This document shows positions 1 through 10,801 of a stretch of 64,000 nucleotides of DNA, in pieces. The position numbers and the translations under genes were made by a program. Positions within the stretch are counted from its first letter, which is position 1. Every line of letters starts with the position of its first letter. Under the pieces are notes generated by a model. The model was not told where the DNA came from. It was given only the letters and a program-made list of their open reading frames with translations, and made no database searches. The stretch is from Salinimonas profundi (GTDB lineage Bacteria; Pseudomonadota; Gammaproteobacteria; Enterobacterales; Alteromonadaceae): positions 357,102 through 421,101 of the forward strand of contig NZ_JABBXD010000001.1 in the NCBI RefSeq assembly GCF_014750655.1, read 5' to 3'.

Positions 1-1116
1 CTGGCTAACCTTGAAGAAGGTCATGAAATCAAAGGTATCGTTAAGAACCTTACAGACTACGGTGCATTCGTAGATCTGGGTGGTGTTGACGGCCTGCTGC
101 ATATCACTGATATGGCTTGGAAGCGTGTTAAGCACCCAAGTGAAATCGTGAATGTTGGTGACGAAATCAACGTTAAAGTCCTGAAGTTCGACAAAGAGAA
201 GCAGCGCGTTTCTCTGGGTATGAAGCAGATGGGCAACGATCCTTGGCAGGATATTTCTCAGCGTTACCCAGAAGGCACTAAGATCTCTGGTCAGGTTACT
301 AATCTGACTGACTACGGTTGTTTCGTTGAGATCGAAGACGGTGTTGAAGGTCTGGTTCACGTTTCAGAAATGGATTGGACAAACAAAAACATTCACCCTT
401 CTAAGGTTGTTAACCTGGGTGACACTGTTGAAGTTATGGTTCTTGAAATTGATGAAGAACGTCGTCGTATTTCTCTGGGTCTTAAGCAGTGTATTGCTAA
501 CCCTTGGGAAGAGTTCGCTAAGTCACACGAAAAAGGTGACAAAGTTACTGGTAAGATCAAGTCAATCACTGACTTCGGTATCTTCATCGGTCTTGAAGGC
601 GGCATCGATGGTCTGGTTCACTTATCTGACATCAGCTGGAATAAATCTGGCGAAGATGCGGTTCGTGACTACAAGAAGGGCGATGAAATCTCTGCAGTAG
701 TCCTTCAGGTCGATCCTGAGCGTGAGCGTATCTCTCTGGGCGTTAAGCAGATTGAGGAAGACCCGTTCAACCAGTATCTGGCAACCAACAAGAAAGGCAC
801 TATCGTAAACGGTACCGTGACTGCTGTTGACGCGAAAGGCGTTACAGTTAATCTTGCTGAAGAAGTAGACGGTTATATCCGTGTTGCTGATTTAGCACGT
901 GACCGTGTAGAAGATGCATCTGAAGTTGTTAATGTTGGTGAGTCTATCGAAGCGAAGTTCATGGGCGTTGATCGCAAAAACCGTACAGTAAATCTGTCTG
1001 TTAAAGCGAAAGATCAGGCTGATGAAAAAGAAGCTATCGAAAAAGTTAACCAGCAAGACGATGGTGGTTTCGGAAGCGCAATGGCAGAAGCATTTAAAGC
1101 TGCTAAAGGCGAATAA
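1..1116 (+). CDS. rpsA: 30S ribosomal protein S1 (5' end cut by window)
   Basis: Ribosomal protein S1 binds mRNA on the 30S subunit and helps start translation on structured messages. The frame is open from base 1 with no start, so the gene is truncated by the window edge; 371 residues remain, about the last two-thirds of the usual ~557. Four S1/OB-fold repeats can be followed, each with the TDYG.FV or TDFGIFI core and a GLVH(V/L)S or GLLHITD segment; the last repeat ([13 protein letters not shown]) is degenerate, as is usual in S1. The acidic/lysine-rich tail ends in AFKAAKGE. It is followed by ihfB, as in other gammaproteobacteria. Identification is firm. Confidence 0.97.
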   Translation: MANLEEGHEIKGIVKNLTDYGAFVDLGGVDGLLHITDMAWKRVKHPSEIVNVGDEINVKVLKFDKEKQRVSLGMKQMGNDPWQDISQRYPEGTKISGQVTNLTDYGCFVEIEDGVEGLVHVSEMDWTNKNIHPSKVVNLGDTVEVMVLEIDEERRRISLGLKQCIANPWEEFAKSHEKGDKVTGKIKSITDFGIFIGLEGGIDGLVHLSDISWNKSGEDAVRDYKKGDEISAVVLQVDPERERISLGVKQIEEDPFNQYLATNKKGTIVNGTVTAVDAKGVTVNLAEEVDGYIRVADLARDRVEDASEVVNVGESIEAKFMGVDRKNRTVNLSVKAKDQADEKEAIEKVNQQDDGGFGSAMAEAFKAAKGE

Positions 1117-1129
1117 TGCAATAAAGGTG

Positions 1130-1151
1130 CGCCAGATTAGTTAATCTGGCG
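1130..1151 (+). other. Hairpin between rpsA and ihfB
   Basis: A perfect 10-bp inverted repeat (CGCCAGATTA / TAATCTGGCG) with a 2-base centre sits 13 bases after the rpsA stop. No T-run follows, so it is more likely an mRNA-stabilising, processing or attenuating hairpin than a full terminator. The role is inferred. Confidence 0.55.
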
Positions 1152-1201
1152 TATATTGATTGAAAGTAGCTGTTTAAACATTTAATGACAAAGAGGTTTT
1201 T

Positions 1202-1489
1202 ATGACCAAGTCGGAACTGATTGAGCGGCTCGCGGATCAATATCGTCACCTTCCTGCCAAAGATTTAGAGCTGGCGATCAAAGAAATCCTCGAGCAGATG
1301 GCGCAAACGCTGCAAAAAGGCGAGCGTATAGAAATTCGTGGATTTGGGAGCTTTTCTTTACATTATCGGGCACCAAGAACAGGCCGCAATCCCAAAACGG
1401 GAGAAACCGTCGAGCTAGACGGTAAATACGTGCCTCACTTCAAGCCTGGTAAAGAGTTGCGGGAACGTGTTGACGCCTCAATTGCTTAA
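1202..1489 (+). CDS. ihfB: Integration host factor subunit beta
   Basis: IHF beta pairs with IHF alpha to bind and sharply bend DNA in replication, recombination and transcription. The 95-residue protein has the HU/IHF fold: helical N-terminus ([14 protein letters not shown]), the [11 protein letters not shown] beta segment around residues 46-56 and the RNPKTGE beta-arm tip with the DNA-intercalating proline. Length and sequence fit IhfB rather than HU. The ATG is preceded by an AGAGG ribosome site (AAAGAGGTTTTT). It follows rpsA as in E. coli and ends at a strong terminator. Confidence 0.96.
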   Translation: MTKSELIERLADQYRHLPAKDLELAIKEILEQMAQTLQKGERIEIRGFGSFSLHYRAPRTGRNPKTGETVELDGKYVPHFKPGKELRERVDASIA

Positions 1490-1501
1490 ATAACCGAACT
1501 T

Positions 1502-1533
1502 AAAAAAGCCGCAATTACGATTGCGGCTTTTTT
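1502..1533 (+). terminator. Rho-independent terminator after ihfB
   Basis: Perfect 13-bp arms AAAAAAGCCGCAA / TTGCGGCTTTTTT with a 6-base loop (TTACGA), starting 12 bases after the ihfB stop; the T-run makes it a classic intrinsic terminator. Confidence 0.93.
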
Positions 1534-1582
1534 GTATCTGAAAGATACCAGTTGATTAGACTAATGGTCAGTCGTATATCTG

Positions 1583-1610
1583 TTGACCACTCTAATGAAA
1601 GGGTTATATA
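1583..1610 (+). promoter_or_regulatory. Putative sigma-70 promoter for the PilZ gene
   Basis: TTGACC at 1583-1588 and TATATA at 1605-1610 are 16 bases apart, just after the ihfB terminator and about 37 bases before the PilZ gene start. Based on consensus only. Confidence 0.45.
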
Positions 1611-1646
1611 TTTAGTAGGCTACGACCAAAATATTAGTATTGCGTC

Positions 1647-3998
1647 ATGCCTGGTGAAGAAGAAAAAATTATAAAGCAATATCAGGCTCTCATTCGGGCC
1701 TTGATACCTTACGAACAAGATAACCGATTGCTGGAAGGACTTAACCGTTTCTCTATGCGGATTCCCAGCAGCGTCAGAAAAGTTATTCGTGACGAGGTCG
1801 TCAGGCTGTCTTCCCTAACCGATGCCCCGGCAGATAATTCTGCTTTTGCACAGTTTCCCGTTATTAAATTCAAGCATTTTGGTGTAGATATGCGTCTGGA
1901 TAAAGTGGGCGCGCATATATTAAAAACCGAGTCGACGCTCTATCAGAATCGCTACACAGTCGGTGTTTTTGAATCGATTACCAATTCCGACTTTTATCAG
2001 GCCCATATTAAAAAAGAGCAGTACAAAAAAATTGTCGATGCGTTTACGGTAGAAACGCAATCACTAAAAGATATCCAGTTTGGCGATGACATCGCGATTG
2101 CCCCTAACTTTCAGGTTGCTTGTACTGAGTTTGAGAAAGGACGTCACTTTACGGTGGGTGCACTTTCAAGTGATACAATGATGCTCGAAAGCAAGCGACC
2201 GCCGAAGGTAGAAAAAGGTAAAGTTTATCAATTTCAGTTGCCAGAAGTGTTTGGTTCAACCGGAAAGGAAGTACCTCTTCATTATATGCTGGGCAAAGTC
2301 TGTTTTAATAAGGAAACAGAAAAGTATGAGACGCATTTTGAATTAACTGAAGATAACGACGACAAGATACCGGGTCAGTTAACGCGGTATATCAAAAATG
2401 CAGCCTATCAACAGCCGCTCAAAAGAGAGCTGGAAGTAGAGCGCGCCCTGCAGGATTTGGAACGCGATCGCGTACTTCTGAATAGTCCATGGGTAGCTAT
2501 AGCACTAAAAGCCGGTAAGCGCGGCCTTGAGCCTGCTTTGGCCCTTTTTACAAATGCTAATAGCAAACAAAATAAAGGTTACGCCTCTTTGCAGGCGTTT
2601 GAAGGAAAAACAAACTTCGCAGCACTTCTGGATGAGCTGACAATATTTTCAGAAGCATTCTTTTTCCGTGGCACTATCAAGACCAAACAGGGTGATCTGA
2701 ATATCGAGGCCACACACCGTCAACTTCTGGAATTCAATTTATTTACGCCTGTTATGTATCTGTTATGCCGGGATAAAAATATGCAGTGCTTTCACTGCCG
2801 GCTTACCGAACTGGATGCGTCAAATAAAAAGGTAGCATTTGCGACGCACGATATATCACGATCAGAATATCCGGATTTGGATAACCTGAGCCATATGCTT
2901 TTTTATACTGATATCACCAGCCGACTTGGTCCTCAGGTACTGCTGGATCCCTGTCAGCTTGGGCCTGTTCATAGCAAGTTACTCGCAGATACGTGTCGTA
3001 GTAAAATTGATTTTGTTGTAGAGGATGGCCTCGAGAGAAGACAGGAGCCGCGCTATGATATTGATAAACCCGCATCACTTAAGCTCGGTTTATTGAGTTC
3101 TGTAAATGCCAGATTAACGGATATTTCAGGCCACGGAATGCGCCTTCATCTTACCGAACCACCGGGCAAGGAAAAACTCGCGCTACAGGTTAAAGTCAGC
3201 GTGCCGGAATTCCGAATTAAAAATGAACGCTACGATGTCATTTATTATTGCGAGAAGAGTGGGTTATTGCGATTAAAGCTACCTGACGGGGCGAAAGTTG
3301 AGCAAACGATCGTTCAGTTTTTAGAGGCGAACGCCAGTTATTTTCGCAACAAAGATTCTGGCCGGCGTCAGCGTATGATGCAACGGTTTATCTGGGAGCT
3401 GGCGATGCGTCATCACCCCTCTGCCAGTGTTATTTGCGTTGCCAATCGCTTTTTACTAGACAGAATTAAAACCCTCTATATTGACGAATCGTCGCAGGAT
3501 TTGTATCCATTTACGCAAGAACAAAATATTGCACCGTTGCACGGCTTCTTCGCCGATCAGGGCCAATCTAAACCGAAGTCTGCTTTGCTGCAGTCCTTGT
3601 TGAAAACAAAATCTGCGCAGCGTGGTGTTATACATTGTCAGCGAAAGTCAGACAGAAAGCTGGTGTTTATCAATGAAAAAGATTTTTTGTACAAATCATT
3701 GCGTCAGAACATTGCCGGCCATCTGCGTGAAGAGAAAACCGAGTTATGCGTAACGCGGGTGCAGTCAGTAAAATGTGATAATACCGTGTCTTCAATGACA
3801 AAAAAGCGCCTGGCTCAACTATCTAAGGTAGACAAAATCATGTATGAAAAGATGCTGAACATGCAGGCTTCTTATACACATGTCATCTACCTGACGAATG
3901 AATCCGCACTTCAGGCGGCACTTGCCTGTGCGAAATTGAAGCCAGTCATGCCAAAAAAGACAGGGCCTGAGACGCCTGTACAGAAAGTCGCCCAATAG
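1647..3998 (+). CDS. Large PilZ-domain protein (c-di-GMP effector candidate)
   Basis: A 783-residue protein without signal peptide or obvious membrane segments. A PilZ domain lies around residues 460-560: the RxxxR switch is seen in RRQEPRYDI and the second signature in DISGHG (D/NxSxxG), so both c-di-GMP-binding motifs are present. The N-terminal ~450 residues and C-terminal ~200 residues are not recognised. PilZ proteins translate cyclic-di-GMP levels into changes in motility, adhesion or polysaccharide. It sits alone between the ihfB terminator and lapA, an insertion compared with E. coli gene order. The target is unknown. The start is the first ATG of the frame; its ribosome site is weak. 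Confidence 0.8.
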   Translation: MPGEEEKIIKQYQALIRALIPYEQDNRLLEGLNRFSMRIPSSVRKVIRDEVVRLSSLTDAPADNSAFAQFPVIKFKHFGVDMRLDKVGAHILKTESTLYQNRYTVGVFESITNSDFYQAHIKKEQYKKIVDAFTVETQSLKDIQFGDDIAIAPNFQVACTEFEKGRHFTVGALSSDTMMLESKRPPKVEKGKVYQFQLPEVFGSTGKEVPLHYMLGKVCFNKETEKYETHFELTEDNDDKIPGQLTRYIKNAAYQQPLKRELEVERALQDLERDRVLLNSPWVAIALKAGKRGLEPALALFTNANSKQNKGYASLQAFEGKTNFAALLDELTIFSEAFFFRGTIKTKQGDLNIEATHRQLLEFNLFTPVMYLLCRDKNMQCFHCRLTELDASNKKVAFATHDISRSEYPDLDNLSHMLFYTDITSRLGPQVLLDPCQLGPVHSKLLADTCRSKIDFVVEDGLERRQEPRYDIDKPASLKLGLLSSVNARLTDISGHGMRLHLTEPPGKEKLALQVKVSVPEFRIKNERYDVIYYCEKSGLLRLKLPDGAKVEQTIVQFLEANASYFRNKDSGRRQRMMQRFIWELAMRHHPSASVICVANRFLLDRIKTLYIDESSQDLYPFTQEQNIAPLHGFFADQGQSKPKSALLQSLLKTKSAQRGVIHCQRKSDRKLVFINEKDFLYKSLRQNIAGHLREEKTELCVTRVQSVKCDNTVSSMTKKRLAQLSKVDKIMYEKMLNMQASYTHVIYLTNESALQAALACAKLKPVMPKKTGPETPVQKVAQ

Positions 3999-4101
3999 AT
4001 ACGATTTTCTTAGTGTTTTTACGCCAAATACACTAACAATTAATATCAACGCGCCCCTCAATTTGCTATGCTCTTGAGTACCTTAGGTAGACAAGGCTTG
4101 C

Positions 4102-4362
4102 GTGTTGAAAGGAATTATCTCACTTCTCATTATCGTTTTTTTGTTGGCACTGGCATTTGCTATAGGCTCGCAGAATGAGGCCGTTGTAGCGGTCAATTAT
4201 CTTATTGCGAAGGCGCAGCTCAGAATTTCCACGTTGATTGCAATATCACTGGCGGTGGGTGTGATCATCGGCTTGTTAATCATGTTAACCAGCTGGTTAT
4301 CATTGAGAGTTAAACTGACCAGTACCCGTAGCCGACTTAAAAAGGCGCTGAAAGAAAACTAG
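4102..4362 (+). CDS. lapA: LPS assembly protein LapA (DUF1049)
   Basis: An 86-residue inner-membrane protein with two hydrophobic helices (about residues 3-21 and 40-64) and a basic C-terminal tail, matching the LapA/YciS family. In E. coli LapA works with LapB to control LPS synthesis through LpxC turnover by FtsH. The frame opens with GTG (4102); a TTG follows at once, and an AAGG lies 5-8 bases upstream. lapB starts 1 base after the stop, so the two are co-translated. Confidence 0.88.
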   Translation: MLKGIISLLIIVFLLALAFAIGSQNEAVVAVNYLIAKAQLRISTLIAISLAVGVIIGLLIMLTSWLSLRVKLTSTRSRLKKALKEN

Positions 4363-4363
4363 T

Positions 4364-5533
4364 ATGCTTGAGCTGCTGTTCCTCCTTTTACCCGTAGCAG
4401 CCGGATATGGTTGGATTATGGGCCGTAATAGTGTTCGCCAGGCGCAACGGGAACAGTCAAGTATTCTGTCGCGTCATTATTTTCGCGGTCTGAACTTTCT
4501 GCTTTCTGATCAACCCGATAAAGCGGTTGATACACTGATTAAAATGATCAACTTAAACAGCGATACCGTGGAAACGCATATCGCTATGGGTAATTTTTTT
4601 CGCCACCGGGGTGAAATAGACCGCGCCATTCGTGTTCATCAAAACCTTGTCTCCCGCGAAGAAATACAGCCAACACAAAGAGAAAATGCATTGAAAGAGC
4701 TTGGCCTTGATTATGTTCAGGCCGGCTTTCTGGAGCGTGCAGAAAATGCATTTCTGCAGCTGCTTAACAGTGACAAACATTATGTTATAGCTCAACAGCA
4801 ACTATTTAATATTTACCAGACGACGAAAGAGTGGAACCGGGCTATAGAGCTGGCAGCGCGAATGGTAGATTGCCATGGTGACAATGATGATGTTAGTGAA
4901 CGCCTTGCCCATTTTTATTGCGAACAGGCACTGCTAGAACGCAAAAATGAGAATGATGGTGCCGCCTTGGCGTTGTTGGAAAAAGCCGTTAATGCAGATG
5001 AACGAGCAGTGCGCCCGTGGTTATTGTTGGGCCAGATGGCGATGGAACAGGCACGTTACAAAGATGCCACGGCCTACTTCCTTCAGGTGGCAGAGCGCGA
5101 TATCAGTTGGTTCAGCGAAGCAGTCCCCAAACTGGAAGCCATTGCAGAGCAAACAGGAGACTGGGATGCGTTTGCACGTCAACTTGAGTCACATTGGCAG
5201 GAATGCGCGACATCCTATCTGGCAATGGTTGATGTGTTAATGAGAAAGGGCGAAACCGGGCAGGCTGCTGAATATTTGCTTGAACAGTTACATAAGCGGC
5301 CTACGATGAAAGGCTTTAAGACGCTGATGGGCCTTTATATTGATCAGATTGAAGATAAGGCATCAACGCAGAGCTTGCAGCTTTTAAAAGATCTGGTAGA
5401 AAACCAGCTAGCGCAGAGGCCTCAGTATCGTTGTGTAAGTTGTGGTTTCTCAGGAAGGAAGCTTTATTGGCTGTGTCCTTCCTGTAAGAAGTGGAATGTG
5501 GTTAAACCAATTAAAGGGTTAGATGGTGAATAA
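4364..5533 (+). CDS. lapB: LPS assembly protein LapB (TPR, rubredoxin-like zinc site)
   Basis: LapB is a membrane-anchored scaffold that recruits LpxC to FtsH for degradation and coordinates LPS synthesis. The 389-residue product has an N-terminal hydrophobic anchor (residues 1-16), a central array of TPR helices ([32 protein letters not shown] and others) and a C-terminal zinc site, CVSCG...CPSCKKW, around residues 357-379. Length equals the E. coli protein (389). It lies between lapA and pyrF as in enterobacteria; its end overlaps the pyrF start by 11 bases, suggesting translational coupling. Confidence 0.95.
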   Translation: MLELLFLLLPVAAGYGWIMGRNSVRQAQREQSSILSRHYFRGLNFLLSDQPDKAVDTLIKMINLNSDTVETHIAMGNFFRHRGEIDRAIRVHQNLVSREEIQPTQRENALKELGLDYVQAGFLERAENAFLQLLNSDKHYVIAQQQLFNIYQTTKEWNRAIELAARMVDCHGDNDDVSERLAHFYCEQALLERKNENDGAALALLEKAVNADERAVRPWLLLGQMAMEQARYKDATAYFLQVAERDISWFSEAVPKLEAIAEQTGDWDAFARQLESHWQECATSYLAMVDVLMRKGETGQAAEYLLEQLHKRPTMKGFKTLMGLYIDQIEDKASTQSLQLLKDLVENQLAQRPQYRCVSCGFSGRKLYWLCPSCKKWNVVKPIKGLDGE

Positions 5534-6233
5534 GAAGGGTGTGGATCCCAAAGTTATCGTAGCGCTGGATTACGATAATCAGGAAACCGCTTTGTCGTTT
5601 GTCGATGAGCTGAATCCTGACATTTGCAGGCTCAAGGTTGGCAAAGAGATGTTTACTCTCTTCGGTCCCGCTTTCGTGACGGAGTTGGTAAACAGAAAAT
5701 TTGATGTATTTCTCGACCTGAAATTTCATGATATTCCCAACACTGTTGCCAAGGCATGCAAAGCAGCCGCAGAGCTTGGTGTCTGGATGATCAACGTGCA
5801 TGCCAGCGGTGGTAAACCGATGATGGAAGCCGCCAGAAAAGCAGTGGCCGAAAGTGCTCACCCGCAAACCAAGCTGATAGCGGTAACGGTATTAACAAGC
5901 ATGGATGATGCACAGCTTCAGCAGGTTGCCGGTGATGTTACCACGGCAGAGCAGGTAGGCCGTCTGGCAAGCCTGACGGTAGAATCCGGACTGGATGGAA
6001 TCGTTTGCTCTGCCAGAGAAGCGAGCACGCTGCGCAAGGTTGTACCTGATGACTTTTTACTGGTTACGCCAGGAATACGTCCCGCGGGTAGTGATGCGGG
6101 TGATCAGAAGCGGGTAATGAACCCCGAAGATGCCATGAAAGCGGGTGTCAGTTATCTGGTGATGGGCAGACCTATTACCCAGGCATCATCGCCTCTGGCG
6201 GTGTTAGAGCAGGTAAATCAGTCAATCGTTTAA
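5523..6233 (+). CDS. pyrF: Orotidine 5'-phosphate decarboxylase
   Basis: Catalyses the last step of de novo UMP synthesis, OMP to UMP plus CO2, in the cytoplasm. The 236-residue protein shows the family signature [10 protein letters not shown] with the catalytic Lys/Asp residues, the early ALDYDNQ strand and the late phosphate-binding segment LVTPGIRP...YLVMGRPIT. The length is typical. The start codon lies inside the lapB end. A bidirectional terminator separates it from the convergent ald. Confidence 0.97.
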   Translation: MVNKKGVDPKVIVALDYDNQETALSFVDELNPDICRLKVGKEMFTLFGPAFVTELVNRKFDVFLDLKFHDIPNTVAKACKAAAELGVWMINVHASGGKPMMEAARKAVAESAHPQTKLIAVTVLTSMDDAQLQQVAGDVTTAEQVGRLASLTVESGLDGIVCSAREASTLRKVVPDDFLLVTPGIRPAGSDAGDQKRVMNPEDAMKAGVSYLVMGRPITQASSPLAVLEQVNQSIV

Positions 6234-6260
6234 CGTCAGGTCGGTTATAAACAAATATAA

Positions 6261-6288
6261 AAAAACCATCCTACGGGATGGTTTTTTT
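6261..6288. terminator. Bidirectional terminator between pyrF and ald
   Basis: Arms AAAAACCATCC and GGATGGTTTTT around a TACG tetraloop, with A-run before and T-run after, between two convergent genes; it can stop transcription from both sides. Confidence 0.92.
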
Positions 6289-6302
6289 ATTTTGAGACAT
6301 TG

Positions 6303-7433
6303 TTAGCCTTTAAGCGCTTCTGCAGCAGGCACATAAGTAAGGTTGAGCTGGTCACCCAGCGCATCGACTACGGCCTTGTACGTCACCTTTCCTTCATGGA
6401 CATTCAGACCAGCCAGCAGATGCGGGTCGTCTAACATGGCTTTTGCAGGCCCTTTGTTTGCCAGCGCCAGACCAAAAGGCAGCGTTGCATTGTTAAGTGC
6501 CATCGTGGACGTACGCGCCACACCACCAGGCATGTTCGCCACGCAGTAATGTACCACGTCATCAACAGTGTAAACCGGATCCTGATGTGTAGTCGCCATG
6601 GAGGTTTCAAAACAGCCACCCTGATCAATGGCGACATCTACCAGTACTGACCCTGGCTTCATTGCTTTGATGTGTTCACGATTAAGCAATTTAGGCGCAG
6701 CCGCGCCCGGAATCAGTACGGCACCTACCACCAGATCCGCTTTAGACGAATAATGCTCAATAGCATCAACCGTAGAAAATACGGTTTTAAGACGCCCGTT
6801 GAAAATATCATCCAACTGACGTAAACGCGGCAGAGAACGATCCAGGATGGTGACATCAGCACCAAGACCAAGGGCCATGTTTGCAGCATTGGTACCCACG
6901 ACACCACCGCCAATAATCAAAACCTTGCCAGGTGCAACACCAGGTACACCGCCTAACAAGGTACCAGAGCCGCCATGGGCAATTTCAAGATAGTGTGCGC
7001 CAGCCTGAACTGACATACGACCGGCAACTTCACTCATCGGTGCAAGCAGGGGCAGGCCACCACGGTCGTCAGTGACTGTTTCGTAAGCGATACAGGTCGC
7101 GCCTGATTCCACCAACAATTCAGTTTGCGTAGGGTCCGGTGCAAGGTGCAGATAGGTGTACAGTGTCTGGCCTTTGCTCAGCATTTTACATTCGTTGGGC
7201 TGAGGCTCTTTCACTTTCACGATCATTTCGGCTTCGGCAAATATCGCTTCAGGTGATGATGCAATAGAAGCACCTGCTGCGACATACATCTCATCTGTAA
7301 AGCCAATAGCCTGGCCAGCATTTGTCTGGACCATGACCTGATGCCCGTGGGTAACGAATTCTTTAACTGCTGCCGGAGTCAGGCCAATCCGATACTCGTG
7401 GTTTTTAATTTCTTTTGGTACACCAATAAGCAT
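6303..7433 (-). CDS. ald: Alanine dehydrogenase
   Basis: NAD-dependent interconversion of L-alanine with pyruvate and ammonium. The start chosen at 7433 gives [20 protein letters not shown], the standard family N-terminus, and 376 residues, the usual length; a longer frame to 7661 would run through the lrp start region and is rejected. The Rossmann motif [10 protein letters not shown] and the substrate-binding Lys/His segment ([15 protein letters not shown]) are present. It is transcribed away from lrp across a 127-base spacer, which suggests Lrp control, as known for ald in other bacteria. Confidence 0.96.
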   Translation of the reverse strand: MLIGVPKEIKNHEYRIGLTPAAVKEFVTHGHQVMVQTNAGQAIGFTDEMYVAAGASIASSPEAIFAEAEMIVKVKEPQPNECKMLSKGQTLYTYLHLAPDPTQTELLVESGATCIAYETVTDDRGGLPLLAPMSEVAGRMSVQAGAHYLEIAHGGSGTLLGGVPGVAPGKVLIIGGGVVGTNAANMALGLGADVTILDRSLPRLRQLDDIFNGRLKTVFSTVDAIEHYSSKADLVVGAVLIPGAAAPKLLNREHIKAMKPGSVLVDVAIDQGGCFETSMATTHQDPVYTVDDVVHYCVANMPGGVARTSTMALNNATLPFGLALANKGPAKAMLDDPHLLAGLNVHEGKVTYKAVVDALGDQLNLTYVPAAEALKG

Positions 7434-7560
7434 AAACGCCCTCTGTGTTAACGACTGATTAAGATCGCGCAGTATACTGACAAATAAAGCAAACTGTGTG
7501 CTGAAAACAGGCGCGGCGCAGTGTAATATAGTGTAAAAATAAGTTTTTGCGGAATTTTGT

Positions 7561-8046
7561 ATGCTGGTAAAAACACCGAAAGATCTTGACAGAATTGACA
7601 GAAATATCCTTAACGAACTGCAAAAGGACGGACGCATTGCCAATGTCGACCTGGCCCGCAAGGTTGGTTTAAGCGCAAGCCCGTGTCTGGAGCGTGTAAA
7701 AAGGCTGGAATCACAGGGCTACATTACCGGTTATCGTGCAATGGTCGATCCGACAAAACTGGGTGCTGCCATGCTGGTCTTTGTGGAAATCACACTAACA
7801 AAAACCTCCGTCGATATTTTTGCTGAGTTTTCAAGTGCAGTACAGGAGCATGAAGATATTCAGGAATGCCATCTTGTCTCCGGCGATTTTGATTTTTTGC
7901 TCAAAGCCAGAGTAGCAGACATGTCCAGTTACCGCCGATTGTTGGGTGATACATTGTTGCGCTTACCGGGAGTTAGCGAATCACGCACTTACGTTGTTAT
8001 GGAAGAAGTAAAAAGTACGACCAGAGTAAGAATTAATCTGAAATAG
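7561..8046 (+). CDS. lrp: Leucine-responsive regulator Lrp (Lrp/AsnC family)
   Basis: A 161-residue transcription factor: N-terminal winged helix (LDRIDRNILNELQKDGRI; recognition helix LSASPCLERVKRLE) and C-terminal RAM/ligand domain (MLVFVEITL ... CHLVSGDFDFLLK). Lrp globally tunes amino-acid metabolism in response to leucine or alanine. It is followed by ftsK-lolA-rarA as in E. coli, which supports true Lrp rather than an AsnC paralog, and faces ald, a likely target. Confidence 0.94.
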   Translation: MLVKTPKDLDRIDRNILNELQKDGRIANVDLARKVGLSASPCLERVKRLESQGYITGYRAMVDPTKLGAAMLVFVEITLTKTSVDIFAEFSSAVQEHEDIQECHLVSGDFDFLLKARVADMSSYRRLLGDTLLRLPGVSESRTYVVMEEVKSTTRVRINLK

Positions 8047-8226
8047 TAAAATCTGTGTTTTTGTACAGCTTAAGATAGGTGATGGCGAAATCTTTGTGGT
8101 AGTCTTAGTTTACAACAAAAAACCGAAGCCAGTTTCATCATCCGGCGCAATGACCGGTGATGAATACATGGATGCTGATTACAACAGTGCGTAGCTGCAC
8201 AGAACGGTTAAAAGAAATTTAGGGTT

Positions 8227-10797
8227 ATGGCGCGACTTTCCGGGATTCAGCGGTTGCTGGAAGCAGGTATGATCATTGCCTGCGTGTTTGCTTTTTATTT
8301 ATTACTGGCACTGGCCTCATTTCATCCGGGGGACCCCGGTTGGAGTCAGGCTGGGCTGCAACTTAATGTCCACAATTGGGTAGGGGCGACGGGTGCCTGG
8401 ATCGCAGACCTGCTCCTGTTCAGTTTCGGCTATCTGGCCTATCTGCTGCCTTTCTGTTCGGCTTTTCTGGGGTGGTTTTTATTTCAACACATCAAGCATC
8501 TCGAACAGTTTGATTATCTGACAATCGGATTACGGATTATTGGTGCCTTGCTCATCAGTTTGGGCGCCAGTGGTATTGCCAGTATTAATTTCAATGACTT
8601 ATTCAATTTCTCAGCCGGTGGTTTTGTTGGCGATGTGATTAGTTCGGCACTGATCCCTTATTTCAATACGCCGGGCACTATTTTGCTGTTGCTGTGTTTT
8701 TTCTGTACCGGTTTCACGCTGATGACAGGCATCAGCTGGCTGACCATCATTGATGCGATGGGCCAGCTCGTGCTGTGGTCGGGTAAAAAGGCGTGGGAGG
8801 CACCGCAACAACTGCTTGATTTTGAAGCACCGCGCCTGAGTCTGCCTACATTTGGCAGACGGTCTGCCGCGACGACTTCTGATGAGCTGGATATCACCAG
8901 TATGCGGGCAGAGCCACCTCCTGAATCGTCTTCTTTCACCGCCAGAACGGATAGTAAAGGTCAGGATAATTCACGGCCCCGCCAGGAAGACCAGCCATCA
9001 GGTGGATTTCAGGAGCGTGAAGAGCCCACGTTCGGCATACCGGATGAAATTTTTGATATAGAAGACGAGCCCCCCTTCGATATTGGTGATACGCAACAGA
9101 AAAATGCAAATGCATCGACGACTGACGTTCAAACGGCAGAGACACCCCAGCAGGAAAGTAAGCCTAAGTCCCGATTCTCTATGTCGGCAATAAAGGAGAA
9201 AGTTTCGTCGTCCAGGAACGATGGGGGAGGGCAGTCCGAAACACCCACATCACCACCTGCCAAGGCGTCTGGTCTGGCCGATACTACAGATGAAGAGAGT
9301 CAGGAGCCGATGCCTTCGTTCGATTTACTTGAACGGCCGGACAAACATGAAAATCCGATAACGCAGGAAGAGCTGGATGCGGTATCGCGACTGGTGGAAG
9401 AAAAGCTGGCTGACTTTAATATTGAAGCGAGTGTTGTTGGCGTGTTCCCGGGCCCGGTGATTACCCGCTTTGAACTTGATTTAGCACCGGGTGTAAAGGT
9501 CAGCAAAATTACCGGGTTATCGAAAGATCTGGCCCGGGCAATGTCAGCAATTTCTGTACGCGTGGTAGAGGTTATTCCCGGTAAATCTGTCATCGGACTT
9601 GAATTACCAAACAAAACCCGTGAGATGGTGCGCCTGAGTGAAGTTATTAGTTGTGAAACCTTCCAGAGCAATCCGTCTCCTTTGACGATGGTATTGGGCT
9701 CGGACATCAGCGGTAAACCGGTGGTTGTTGATTTAGCCAAAATGCCCCACCTGCTGGTCGCAGGTACTACCGGCTCCGGTAAATCAGTCGGGGTCAATGT
9801 AATGATTTTGAGCCTGCTGTACAAATCGACACCTGAAGATGTCAGGATGATCATGATCGATCCGAAAATGCTGGAATTGTCTGTCTACGAGGGCATTCCG
9901 CATCTTCTGGCTGAAGTTGTGACAGACATGAAAGAGGCCGCTAATGCCTTGCGCTGGTGTGTTGGCGAGATGGAGCGGCGGTATAAATTGATGTCGGCGC
10001 TTGGGGTCAGAAACCTGAAGGGCTATAACACTAAGGTCATGAAGGCAATAGAAACCGGAGAGCCGATTAAAGACCCGTTATGGCGTTCAGAAGACAGTAT
10101 GGAACCAGAAGCGCCGGATTTGGGTAAGTTACCCAGTATTGTTGTTGTCGTCGACGAATTTGCTGACATGATGATGATTGTGGGTAAAAAGGTTGAAGAG
10201 CTGATCGCGCGAATCGCACAAAAAGCCCGTGCCGCAGGTATCCATCTTGTACTTGCAACGCAGCGTCCTTCCGTGGACGTGATTACCGGTCTGATTAAGG
10301 CGAATATTCCGACCCGGATTGCATTTCAGGTTTCCAGTAAAATAGACTCCAGAACCATTCTGGACCAGCAGGGTGCCGAAGCGCTGTTGGGAATGGGTGA
10401 TATGTTGTATCTGCCGCCGGGCAGTCCTGTGCCGACCCGGGTACACGGTGCATTTGTGGATGATCATGAAGTGCATGCTGTGGTGGCTGACTGGCAGAAG
10501 CGCGGTGAGCCTGAATACATTGACGAAATTCTCAATGGTGAGGCGAGCGCCGAGGTGCTGTTACCGGGCGAGCAACCAGAAGGCGGTGACCAGGAATTTG
10601 ATGAATTTTATGATGAAGCCGTGGCATTCGTCACGGAAAGCCGACGCGCGAGCGTCTCGGGTGTACAACGAAAATTCAGAATTGGTTACAATCGTGCAGC
10701 AAGATTAGTGGAACAAATGGAACAAAGTGGCGTCGTAAGTTCACCGGGGCACAACGGGAACCGAGAGGTTATAGCGCCCCCACCACCGAAGGATTAA
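8227..10797 (+). CDS. ftsK: DNA translocase FtsK
   Basis: FtsK anchors at the division septum and pumps DNA to resolve chromosome dimers with XerCD. The 856-residue protein has four N-terminal transmembrane helices (residues ~15-180), a Pro/Gln/acidic linker (~200-370), the motor with Walker [13 protein letters not shown] and Walker [13 protein letters not shown], and the C-terminal gamma winged helix ([20 protein letters not shown]) that reads KOPS. The linker is much shorter than in E. coli (1329 residues in total), which is normal outside enterics. lolA follows within a few bases. Confidence 0.97.
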   Translation: MARLSGIQRLLEAGMIIACVFAFYLLLALASFHPGDPGWSQAGLQLNVHNWVGATGAWIADLLLFSFGYLAYLLPFCSAFLGWFLFQHIKHLEQFDYLTIGLRIIGALLISLGASGIASINFNDLFNFSAGGFVGDVISSALIPYFNTPGTILLLLCFFCTGFTLMTGISWLTIIDAMGQLVLWSGKKAWEAPQQLLDFEAPRLSLPTFGRRSAATTSDELDITSMRAEPPPESSSFTARTDSKGQDNSRPRQEDQPSGGFQEREEPTFGIPDEIFDIEDEPPFDIGDTQQKNANASTTDVQTAETPQQESKPKSRFSMSAIKEKVSSSRNDGGGQSETPTSPPAKASGLADTTDEESQEPMPSFDLLERPDKHENPITQEELDAVSRLVEEKLADFNIEASVVGVFPGPVITRFELDLAPGVKVSKITGLSKDLARAMSAISVRVVEVIPGKSVIGLELPNKTREMVRLSEVISCETFQSNPSPLTMVLGSDISGKPVVVDLAKMPHLLVAGTTGSGKSVGVNVMILSLLYKSTPEDVRMIMIDPKMLELSVYEGIPHLLAEVVTDMKEAANALRWCVGEMERRYKLMSALGVRNLKGYNTKVMKAIETGEPIKDPLWRSEDSMEPEAPDLGKLPSIVVVVDEFADMMMIVGKKVEELIARIAQKARAAGIHLVLATQRPSVDVITGLIKANIPTRIAFQVSSKIDSRTILDQQGAEALLGMGDMLYLPPGSPVPTRVHGAFVDDHEVHAVVADWQKRGEPEYIDEILNGEASAEVLLPGEQPEGGDQEFDEFYDEAVAFVTESRRASVSGVQRKFRIGYNRAARLVEQMEQSGVVSSPGHNGNREVIAPPPPKD

Positions 10798-10801
10798 TGA
10801 A

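Noticed and set aside
7434..7661. 75-residue N-terminal extension of alanine dehydrogenase
   Set aside because: It runs into the divergent lrp coding region and promoter; the ATG at 7433 gives the family-standard N-terminus.
9300..9854. 184-codon minus-strand frame inside ftsK
   Set aside because: Lies wholly antisense to the clearly coding FtsK motor domain, Ser/Thr-rich shadow composition.
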